64,000 nucleotides of DNA from Phellopilus nigrolimitatus (taxonomy: Eukaryota; Basidiomycota; Agaricomycetes; Hymenochaetales; Hymenochaetaceae), in NCBI GenBank assembly GCA_021029095.1, contig JAJOHG010000022.1, forward strand, positions 186,001 through 250,000, read 5' to 3'. Both the position numbers and the translations under genes were made by a program. This document shows, piece after piece, positions 9,926 through 18,728 of this stretch. Under the pieces are notes generated by a model. The model made no database searches, was not told the origin of the DNA, and worked only from the letters and a program-made list of their open reading frames with translations. Within the stretch, counting starts at the first letter, position 1. Each line of letters begins with the position of its first letter.

Positions 9926-10480
9926 CACAGGACTTGCGTCGTCGATGAGATAGAGGAGGAAGAAGCAAGGGAACTCGTGCCCCGCGCCCGCGCTTTCTCG
10001 CGAACTCCGCGGCGCGCGCCAGCTGGTCCTCGCAGGACTCCTCGCTCTACGCGCCCAGCGACGCCACCGACAGCGAGGCCGCGAAGGGGTACGCCAGCGA
10101 GAGCGCCGACAAGGAGCGCCGCGTCAACCCCACCCCGAGCCAGAGCCAGAAGCAGAAGCAGAAGCAGAGGAAAACGAGCAGCGTGAGCGCGAGCAGGACG
10201 GCGGCGGGCCTTCCCCCGAGCACTGCGCCCCCGTGCCCCGCGCCGTGCGCCTACCCGCAGCCGCCGCAGGCGCGCGCGCCCTCCCCCGGAACTGGGAGCG
10301 CGGTCGACGTCGCGGAGCGCCCGCCGCGCGCACGCAGGGACGCAACAGCTTCCCTGGGCCCGCCGTCTCCGCCGCCGACCCGCTCGCGGATGCCGCCGAG
10401 AACAGCGGGATCGGGGCGGGCGACGGCGGCTCGAGCGCGGGCCACGGCTCCGCGTCGGCGTACTCACCGCTCTCGCCGCA
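9926..10480 (+). other. Low-complexity GC-rich segment upstream of GH16 piece
   Basis: Frames are Ser, Pro, Arg and Ala rich; one (SSQDSSLYAPSDATDSE, YASESADKERRVNPTPSQ) has natural protein character and could be the N-terminal cytoplasmic part of the GH16 protein that follows, but it changes frame repeatedly. Confidence 0.3.
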
Positions 10481-11637
10481 GAGCCCTGGCTCGGCCAACA
10501 GCAGCGGCAACAATAATAACGCGTACCCGGGGTACCCCTACCCGGGCAGGGCTACGCTTACCCACCCTCGTCGCCCGGCTCGCCGTCGTCTGCGCCGGGA
10601 CAGGCGTACTTGCCGTATCCTCACCTGTACCCACCCCCAGGCTCCGTCTCCAGTGTCGCAGGGAGCGCGAACGGGAGCGCGAACGGGAGCGCCAATGGGG
10701 GAGGGAGCGGCGCGGCGACGCCCCGCCCGCACAACGTGTGCATGGCGAGCAGCGCGATGGCGCGCGCGAGCGCCGCGGACCTCGTGCCGTACGCCGCGCG
10801 CATCTACGGCATGAGCGCCGTTGCCGCTGGTTCCGCCGCCGGCGGGAGCAGGAGGAACAGCGTCGACGTCGGGTTAGTGCCTCTCACGTCTCTTCAGTGC
10901 CGTCGCCTTATCTGACGGTGTTTTATGCAGCAGTTCAGCCCGTTCGCGCTTGAGGACAACGTACGTCCCCTTTGGCACTGCCCGCGTGCGCGACTTCACT
11001 GACCCTTGTTCCCTTTCGACAGCAGCAGTTCGCGCCCCCGAACCCACCGTTCGTCGGGCACGGGAACGGGAGCGCACTGAACATGCGCTCCCTGGGAAGG
11101 AGGAGCCGCTGCCGAGCAGTGCGCTGCAACGCAAGATTAGCGGTGCATTTTTCCCGGCTCTGTTTAACTTTGTGAAGAGATTGGGCGGCTGATTGAGTGG
11201 GGCACAATGTCGGAGAAGCCGTGGGTGACGCAGAAGGAGAAGTGGGAGGGCGCGGCGTGGTGGGTGACGTTCTGCATCATGTGGGTCGGCGTCGCCGTCG
11301 GCGCGGTGCTCTGCTTCTTCGGCTTCCAGTGTGTTTTTCTCGTCTGAGCGAGCGAACTGAGCTGACTGCGGGCGGGACGTGCAGCGGCGTGCAGAAGTTC
11401 GAGCAGAACCTGTGCTCGGTCCTGGACGACGACTTCTCGACGTTCGACACAAACACGTGGCACGCCGATGTTGAGCGCGGCGGGTTCGGGTACGTTGTGT
11501 CCTTTGAAAAAATCTCGCGTAGTGCTTATCCGCCGCGGACAGCAACGGCGAGTTACAGATGACGACGGACACGTACGAGAACCTCTACATCAAGAATGGG
11601 CAGCTCATGCGGACGCTCACGTTGGACGAGATCGGCG
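10480..11637 (+). pseudogene. Captured membrane GH16 (SKN1/KRE6-related) glucanase fragment
   Basis: In order: a Gly/Asn/Pro/Tyr-rich cytoplasmic region (GNNNNAYPGYPYPG, SANGSANGSANGGGSG), several short introns, then a signal-anchor segment WWVTFCIMWVGVAVGAVLCFF (from ATG 11206). An intron follows, then FEQNLCSVLDDDFSTFDTN and VERGGFG, another intron, and NGELQMTTDTYENLYIKNGQ up to 11637. The DDDF...W...GGFGNGE pattern is the start of the GH16 glucanase fold in basidiomycete type II membrane proteins related to SKN1/KRE6 (beta-glucan assembly). The catalytic E-x-D-x-x-E region is not included. It ends abruptly by fusing to a P5A ATPase piece. Confidence 0.68.
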
Positions 11638-11740
11638 CGTTCCTTACCTGCGTCTCCCTCGGTGCAGGCCACGCTTTCAGCTTTCTTGCGACCCGCCTGC
11701 TCTCACATTCATCACATGCCGTGCGCCATCGCCGCCCGTA
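11637..11740 (+). pseudogene. Fourth P5A ATPase scrap fused to GH16
   Basis: Directly after EIGA of the GH16 frame the sequence reads FLTCVSLGAGHAFSFLATR, the same P5A ATPase segment as at 6640-6740 but on the opposite strand; the DNA of the two copies is closely similar for about 100 bp. The frame joins without a break, so this junction makes an in-frame chimera over about 20 residues before it decays. Confidence 0.6.
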
Positions 11741-12452
11741 TCTCCGCCGCCTCCGGGTCAAGTGCGTGGTCCACCTTCCGAACCGCGTGACCTTGGCTAT
11801 GGGTATTCTCCTGCCAGGCCACCTCCGCAGACAAATGGTAACGGTGTTAGTGCGAGGCCCGCACAACCTGGCGCACCTTCACGGCATTCATCACGCGGGT
11901 ATTCGTCTCACTACGTCCTTTCGGCGGCATCCCAATACCATCCGATACTTGGGAAGAGAACGGCGCGGGGACAGGGAGCGTGAGCGCGTGCGCCCGAGGA
12001 GAGATTCCGATCAATGGGGCTCCCACCGTCCGCATCGAATTTCGGCCATGCGCACTCGCAGTCTCGCGGACCGGCTTCGCCAATGTCTGCTCATCCGTAT
12101 GAACCGCTCTCACACCAGCCGTCAAGAAGGAACATAATAGGAACACTGCTGTCTCTGCCGTGTCTGGATCCAGACTAGGCAGCCCAGGACATACCTTACC
12201 GCGGCAGCACTCCGTGAGTGGGCGCTCGCCTGTTGTCGGTCCCGCTGGTGTGACAGGACGGGCCAGCACTAGACGGCGAGTGGCCCATATGGAGAGCAAC
12301 TTGAGGCCTTGAGCCCGCCCTTTAATGATGATTCGCTGCCAGCAGATTCGTCGCTGTCGATGGATTCGCCTCCACCGGCGCCTGCGGCTCGCCCGCGTGC
12401 ACAAGCACAAGCACAAGCGGCGGCACCTAGCCGTCGTTATAATTTCTTATAA
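11741..12452 (+). pseudogene. Captured Pro/Ser/Gln-rich protein C-terminus
   Basis: Frames such as LGYGYSPARPPPQTNGNG and RHSSRGYSSHYVLSAAS, then LEALSPPFNDDSLPADSSLS and RAQAQAQAAAPSRRYNFL ending in TAA at 12450-12452, have the composition of a real disordered C-terminal tail. They are in different frames and cannot be joined without shifts. The family is not recognised. Confidence 0.35.
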
Positions 12453-12905
12453 TATGAAAACCATTCCGCCAAACTCTGTGCATTAGCAAAAGTTCTACTA
12501 TCCTGCCAGTGTGTGCTCCTTAGAGAAAAAAATTAGTTAAGAAAATAGTAGTTTGTAAATAACAAGCAATGTAGTAAAATTGTTTTGTATTTATTGATAC
12601 AGCACCCTTTAACTTGATTTTTTTTGACATTCGGACAGAAACACTATATCCCTACCCATAACAGCAAAGACTTTGGATGGATGCATTGCGAGTAGAAAAT
12701 TACAGGTGAAATTCAAAAGTGAACATCGCTGAGGACCATCACCGGAAGAAGCCGAGTGGTGGCTGTGAACGAGTGTACAATCTTACTTCGGAACGAGCTC
12801 AATTTTGTACACTTTTTGTAATGAACACTGCCACATTGGCACAGCCACTGCTGGTGAAAACGCTCAGTTACAAAAAACGATTCTTCGTAAACTCAGTAAT
12901 CGTAA
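12453..12905 (-). other. Helentron 5' terminal region, AT-rich
   Basis: AT-rich and without a gene. The last 170 bases resemble the 5' part of the W copies: a shared block AATTTTGTACACTTTTTGTA and a terminal pair ACGATT...AATCGTAA. On the minus strand the element begins TTACGATTACTG (12905). Confidence 0.6.
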
Positions 12906-15900
12906 CCAGATCTCAGAAACAATCTCCTCTCAGTCCTGTATTTAACTCGAGTCAAATCCTACATTGTCACTATCAAGTCTGATCAGATTCTATTTCGTCG
13001 CAACGGCACTCTCCTCTTCACTGCTGCAATCAACACCAACTACGCCGCGTTCCTCAATGGACAAGTTGTGCCCATGACCCAATTCTCTGGCATGGTTAGC
13101 ACCTGTCCACTCGACTTAACGCTCTGGCATCGTCGTTTTGCGCACTTGAATCATGGGGATGTCAAGAGACTGATCGATCATGACATGGTTAAGGGGATTA
13201 TTGTGAAGTCTATGGAGTTGCCTGACCCAATCTGCGAGCCTTGCATTGCAGGCAAGCAGCATAGGTCGAATGTCTCAAGACTTGCATCTCATCGCTCTAC
13301 TGGTCTGTTGCAGCTGGTCCACTCTGATGTGCATGGCCCTCTGCCAGTTCAAACTCGGCATGGTTATCGTTACTGGATCACATTCATTGATGATTACAGT
13401 CGGCGCTGGGGAGTCATACCCCTTAAAAAGAAAAGCGATGCGTTTGACGCTTTCAAGCGCTACAAAGCACATGCAGAGAACCAGCTCAACCTGAAGATCA
13501 AAGCGACTCGCGATGACAAGGGAGGAGAGTACATGCCCAAGGCATGGGAACAATTCTGCATTTCTGAAGGGATTCACCGGCAACACACTGTTCGTGATGA
13601 ACCCCACCAGAATGGAGTAGCTGAGCGCGCTAATCGCACTTTGGCTGAGGGCATTACCACTATGCTGAATGAAGCACACCTGCCTGCCAGTTTCTGGTGG
13701 GATGCGGTCAATGCTTTTGTTCATGTGCACAATCGCTCTCCTACTTCTGCTGTCCAGGGCAAGACGCCCTATAAGCTGTGGCACAATTCCAAGCCGGATG
13801 TGTCGCATTTTCGAGTATTTGGCTGCACCTCCTATGTGCATGTCAAGAAAGATATGCGCAAACAGCTCCAGTCACACACGCAGAAATGCTCTTTTATTGG
13901 TTACCCTGAGAACTACAAAGGCTGGATATTCTGGAACTCCATAACGCGCAAAGAGGTCATTAGCGACTCTGCTCAGTTTGATGAGCGCGTGTTCCCTGGA
14001 AATACCAGGTCTCCTGTCGACTTAAGGGTTCCAACTCCTCCAGAGGCTACAGCTGTGCCGGAACAAGGGGGAGATGGCGATGTGGATGATGTTCCGCCAC
14101 TTCCTTTGCCTGCTAATCCACCAGCTCCTCCTCCTCCTCGTCCTGCCACTCCTCCTCCTCGTCCCCCACCAGCTCCAGTCACTCCTCCATTTCGTCCTGC
14201 ACCACCTCCAGTGACTCCAACTCGGCCTGCTGTAAAGCGCGAGCGAGCTCCATCGGATGTCCCTCCTGGCCCTCCTGTGTCTTCTCCTTCTGCTCACCCT
14301 CCTCCTGCGAAACGACCTAAGGAACCTCCTGCTCCCACTCCTGCACCTGAGTCTACTCCTGCACCGGAAGCGCCTTCTTGGCCTTCAACGTCTTGGCGCC
14401 CTCAGCCGCGTCCCTTGCATGGGTACAGAGATGCAGTCATTAATCCACTTGCAGATTATCCAGGTCGTCGCATTCCTAGGGCTCCAGCTGCACCAGCACC
14501 AGCAGCAGCACCTACACCTGAGCCTGTGATTGAGCGCAGTGACGAGTTAGACATCATGTCTGAGGATGAGATGCAGGCTGAGGCGCTTATGTTTGCTGGG
14601 CTTATGGACTTTGGGGCAAATGCGGCACTTGAGGACTGCTACATCAGTTTTGAGGACGCACACAATCATGTGTTGAAGTCTACAAACTGCTTTGAGCATG
14701 TCTTCTCTGCGGAGGTGCGCACCCAGTATGGTCCTGAGCCAGTACACTGGAGAGATATCAAGGGACGTCCTGACGCTTCCCTCTGGGAACAGGCTGCAAT
14801 GGACAAGTTTATCAGTCTTGTTGAGAATGGCACATTCACCCCAGTCAGACTTCCTTCTGGTCGTAAGACCATTGGCTGTCGGTGGGTGTTCAAACTCAAG
14901 CGCAAGGCAGATGGCTCAGTGGACAGGCATAAGGCGCGATTGGTGGCAAAGGGTTACTCACAGCGCCCTGGCTTAGAGTTTGCACAGGTGTTTGCTCCTA
15001 CTGCCAAGTGGGCTGCACTTCGCGCTATACTGGCCTTGGCTGCAATTGAGGACCTGGAGTTGTTCAGCATTGACATCTCCACTGCGTTCCTCAATGGTGA
15101 CTTGGATCATGACGTCTACATGGATCAACCAGAAGGGTTTGAGGAGTATTATGGCGCCGGTTTTGTGCTTAAGCTTGCTAAGGCGATCTATGGTCTTAAG
15201 CAAGCTGGGCGCCAATGGCACAAGAAACTCGACTCTGTGTTGAAGGGCATGGGCTTCTCCTTGGTTCGCTGCGACAACAGCATTTGGGTCTACAGACGTG
15301 ACGATGTACGCATCATCATCCCAGTCTATGTGGATGACATGACCATTGCTGCAAAGTCGAAGGAGCAATTCTTGTTTGTCAAGCGCGAACTTGAAAAGCA
15401 CTTCAAACTGCGCGACCTCGGCCCTACTTCCTTCCTGCTTGGCGTCCATATTGAGAGAGACCGCTCAATCCGATCCCTATCCCTGTCTCAGCGCCAATAC
15501 ATCACTGACTTACTTGAGCGCTTTGAAATGGCTGGATGCAGCGAGGTTTCCACTCCACTACCAGAAGGCCATCGTCTCAGCAAGTCCATGGGTCCCCTCA
15601 CTCCGGAAGAGATCGCATTCATGAAGACTGTCCCCTACAGGCAGCTGATTGGTGCACTCATGTATCTGGCTGTGGCAACGCGTCCTGACATCTCATATGC
15701 AGTTGGACTTCTTGCGCGCTTCAGTTCTAATCCTGGTCCTGCTCACTGGAAGGCTGCAAAGCACTTGTGTCGTTACCTTCAGGGTACCAAAGACATGAAG
15801 TTGACTTATGCGCCTGACAAGAACTCGTCTGAATTGTTCACCACATTCACTGACGCGGACCATGGAGGGGATGAGGATGACAGGCGCTCTACAAGCGGCC

Positions 15901-16298
15901 TGGTGGTTAAGATGGGAACTGGTGCTATCAGCTGGGCTAGTCGACTTCAAACTATTGTCACTCTCTCTACCACTGAAGCGGAATACATCTCTGCTGTTCA
16001 GGGTGGTCAGGAGATTATGTGGTTGCGCAACTTGTTCTCTGAATTTGGCTATGAGTTCAATGCGCCTTCCACACTCTATGTGGACAACCAATCTGCCCTT
16101 GCTGTTGCCAGGAACCCTGAACACCATGGACGGATGAAGCACCTGGACTTGCGGCACTACTGGCTGCGCGATGTGGTTGAGTCGGGTCTCATTGACATTC
16201 GCTACCTCCCCACCAAGTCTATGCCGGCTGACATCATGACCAAGGCGCTTGGACGCGTAAAGGTGATTGAGATGCGTGGCATGCTAGGTCTTCTGTGA
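12906..16298 (+). pseudogene. E1 integrase-RT-RNase H half of split polyprotein
   Basis: The frame resumes at CCAGATCTC exactly as in E2. In order it shows the pre-integrase domain (LWHRRFAHLNH, CEPCIAGKQH), the integrase core with HSDVHG, ATRDDKGGEY and the glutamate in NGVAERANR, a long Pro-rich linker (14100-14400), reverse transcriptase with IDISTAFLNGDL and YVDDM, and RNase H with TDADHGGDE and STTEAEYIS, ending at TGA/16298. No stop interrupts this half. It has no start codon of its own, so it is untranslated unless by an internal start. It carries the canonical TRPDI in the RT-RNase H connection, which E2 has changed. Confidence 0.92.
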
Positions 16299-16317
16299 TT
16301 GACAGGCGTGTCAGATC

Positions 16318-16326
16318 AGGGGGGAG
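16318..16326 (+). other. E1 polypurine tract
   Basis: AGGGGGGAG lies immediately before the 3' LTR; it is the expected plus-strand primer and is identical to that of E2. Confidence 0.85.
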
Positions 16327-16604
16327 TATTGGATATAGTATGATCTTGGACACTTTTATTCCTTTTATTATTTTGCGTACCGGGTGACTTGAACTCCTGA
16401 CTTGTTGTTCTGCGTCACCTGACATGTTGATGTATTATGTAATGCTTCCTTTGAAGCGGCAGAGTCCATGGATGGTGCTCTCTATCTTTTGCACTCATCC
16501 ATTGGACTCAGGCATGTTTAGTTTCTCTAATACATTATCTTTTGCACTCATCCATTGGACTCAGGTCACTGTCTGTGTTTGTTGTGAGACCACTCCGCCT
16601 CACA
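16327..16604 (+). repeat. E1 3' LTR
   Basis: 278 bp, matching the 5' LTR at all but about one position and ending CCTCACA at 16604. It abuts an inverted LTR fragment rather than a target duplication. Confidence 0.92.
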
Positions 16605-16668
16605 AAGTCACCCGGTACGCAAAATAATAAAAGGAATAAAAGTGTCCAAGATCATACTATATCCAATA
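16605..16668 (-). repeat. Inverted 64-bp piece of the same LTR family
   Basis: This is the exact reverse complement of LTR positions 1-64 (ends ATATCCAATA). It joins the E1 3' LTR on the left and a truncated W element on the right. It is likely the remnant of another, oppositely oriented copy of the family left by recombination or deletion. Confidence 0.85.
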
Positions 16669-17108
16669 TCATCCTGCCAGAGAAGTACCAGCTTGGATAT
16701 TTTGGAATTTGGTGCATACAGCCTGCAAAGTCTGCAGGCTGGATAAGCTCAGGACAAATCGTCTCAGGGGTTATTTTTCAGCCCCCAAACCCATCTACTA
16801 TATTACATAATCGTGTAGGTACTGCGAGGCGCTGCATAACGCAAAAGAAATCATGTTTTTACGTGCAGTAGAACAAAAGTTATGCTGAAAATACAAAAGA
16901 GAAAGGTGCTGAGCATGGGGATTTTCCTAATTTGGTAACAAGTTTGAGTTTTGTAGTGGTTGTGGCACGGGCGCCGATACCAAAGTACACTCGGGTAATG
17001 CAAATTTTGTACACTTTTTGTATTGCCACCAGCTGGGACCAAATATATGCAAGCACAACTATAATGCCTACTTTACAAGACGATCCTTCCTTACGTCAGG
17101 GATCGTAA
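16669..17108 (-). mobile_element. W_L: truncated helentron-type non-autonomous element
   Basis: The reverse complement of 16669-17108 matches the first part (24038 to about 24478) of W_R over some 440 bp, with the 5' end TTACGATCCCTGACG at 17108. The 3' part, which would carry the hairpin, was lost where the inverted LTR piece joins. No gene. Confidence 0.75.
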
Positions 17109-17445
17109 CCGTGCAGTAATGGGCTTGGCAGTGTGTTATCAAATACCCACACTGCGGGCATCCACTTAGAATCCCCCCATGGTGAGTCAATTAGATGTTT
17201 TATTTACAGCTGTTTTCATAACTATGCGGAATCGCAAAAAATCTCGCGCCGCCTCGCCACCGACTGCGTGACAAATATACTCGCACGATCCTATCAACTA
17301 AGTATTTGCCGGAGTGCCGAGTTCCCGGATCAGGCTGTATCTGGTTGCCAAACGTTCAGATCAGATTGCATCAAGCTTTCTGCCTTCTTCGAAGAAAACA
17401 AACGCATGCCAAAGCTCGGATCATCTCACTTCATCTTTGTAACAC
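17109..17445. repeat. Left inner arm (P_L) of inverted structure around E2
   Basis: 17153-17290 reappears inverted at 23498-23945: the block cactgcgggcatccacttag and the block ttttcataactatgcggaat both have mirrored partners. 17109-17152 differs from the partner arm. 17291-17445 is unpaired spacer. No gene seen. Bases 17201-17210 preserve the empty site of the MITE found in the other arm. Confidence 0.7.
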
Positions 17446-17450
17446 GATCG

Positions 17451-17728
17451 TATTGGATATAGTATGATCTTGGACACTTTATTTCCTTTTATTATTTTGC
17501 GTACCGGGTGACTTGAACTCCTGACTTGTTGTTCTGCGTCACCTGACATGTTGATGTATTATGTAATGCTTCCCTTGAAGCGGCAGAGTCCATGGATGGT
17601 GCTCTCTATCTTTTGCACTCATCCATTGGACTCAGGCATGTTTAGTTTCCATAATATACTATCTTTTGCACTCATCCATTGGACTCAGGTCATTGTCTGT
17701 GTTTGTTGTGAGACCACTCCGCCTCACA
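17451..17728 (+). repeat. E2 5' LTR
   Basis: TATTGGATATAG ... CCGCCTCACA, 278 bp. The 5-bp target duplication fixes the boundaries to within one base (a 6-bp GATCGT reading is also possible). It contains the family's internal duplication of about 30 bp. Confidence 0.95.
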
Positions 17729-17745
17729 GGTTATGAGCCTTGCGC
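17729..17745 (+). other. E2 primer-binding site
   Basis: GGTTATGAGCCTTGCGC directly follows the LTR and is complementary to the anticodon arm of initiator tRNA-Met, as in E1. Confidence 0.7.
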
Positions 17746-18728
17746 TGTAACTTCACAACAACGTTCAGTACATCGTCGACAACATCCTCCTTGATTTTCG
17801 TTCAAATCGGAGTTGATCTGGTTCCTCTGGAAGAGTTTTTGGCAACTGCAAAGTTCTGGGTGTTCGGATTGGGCTGTAATCGCAGGGTTAGGTTCTGTGG
17901 TGTGTCCGTCGTCTTTGTGTCGATTTTCGTGCCGCCATTCGCACTTGCTGGCACTCTACACCCCTCTGCTTCGACATCCATCCTTATCATCCTCTCATCT
18001 GCACTCTCTGCTTTTCGTCTCATCGCGGAAAATCGGCTGGACGGATCGTGCTGAAACTTCGCACGTCGTCTCGTACCTCTGGTCCCACTCGTCGTACCAA
18101 CTTGTGGCCGATTCGACTTCGATTTGAGAGTGCTGCATCGATTTCGACTTTTGCAGTCTCTATCTGTCTGTTTGTCTGCTCCCTGCATCGTCTCTGCATA
18201 GCGGATTCAGTTCTTGCTCGATCGCTCTGCGATTTCACACACGTGCTCGTGTTCACGTCGTCTCGGTGTGTGTTGATTTGCGTCTCAATCGCTCCACCCG
18301 TTCCCCCTCTGTGTCGCGTTTTGCGCGGTTTGCCAGCTCTGGTACTTGGCAGTTCAGACCCATTCCATTTGATTTGGTTGTTGTTGGATCAGATAGTCTA
18401 TTGGTTGTGAAGCTCGACTGCAGGGCCTTAGTTTGCCCTTTGTGACACTCCTTTGAGTGTTTACTTAAGCCTAGAGCCTCTCTCAACCAGCGGTGCCTGC
18501 GGAGTCTTAACAGACTGACAGACCAGCACTGTCTTGCGACGATTCTGTGTATACATTGATCATTTTGGGTGTTTGGAATCTGTTTGGCTGGTATTGACCT
18601 GATATCTGCAAATCGCGTAATTCGGCTTGTACACGTTTTCGGCCATCACGCCCCAACCGCTTGTCCGTTTGATCCCCAACTTCGCACTCACACTCGCACC
18701 ACCATCGTCTACCATCGCTCGCATCGTC

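Larger units (their letters stand above)
2646..12905 (-). mobile_element. Helentron-like (Helitron-like) element with captured host genes
   Basis: This 10,260-bp block sits exactly between ATGTA and CCAGATC of E1; E2 is uninterrupted there (19836-19845), so the insertion is clean and made no target duplication. Read on the minus strand it starts TTACGATTACTG (12905) and ends with CAGGAATCGTA, an 18-nt hairpin (2659-2676) and 13 more bases. The start and the sub-terminal motif are an asymmetric inverted repeat (10 of 11 bases). A 674-bp relative with the same ends is W at 24038-24711. Asymmetric inverted repeats, a 3' hairpin close to the end, no target duplication and capture of intron-containing gene pieces all fit Helitron2/helentron elements. 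No Rep-helicase is present, so it is non-autonomous. Class assignment is inference; the insertion itself is seen directly. Confidence 0.72.
255..16604 (+). mobile_element. Ty1/copia LTR retrotransposon E1, split by a 10.26-kb insertion
   Basis: E1 has 278-bp LTRs at 255-532 and 16327-16604, a primer-binding site, a roughly 1-kb leader, and a gag-protease-integrase-RT-RNase H polyprotein in copia order, followed by a polypurine tract. The LTRs differ at about one position (cat/cgt near base 304). The polyprotein is cut after base 2645 and resumes at 12906; everything between is foreign (the helentron-like element). No target duplication flanks E1: the left flank is gcatt and the right side runs straight into an inverted LTR piece, so at least one edge has been rearranged. 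E1 is the same family as E2 but cannot make a full polyprotein. Confidence 0.93.

Noticed and set aside
9926..10480. Arg/Pro/Ala-rich frames up to 256 codons in the helentron
   Set aside because: High GC keeps several frames open on both strands at once; no domain is seen, so they are not called genes.
2646..12905. Simple TIR transposon or LTR element for the E1 insertion
   Set aside because: No symmetrical terminal inverted repeats, no LTRs and no target duplication when compared with the uninterrupted E2 site.
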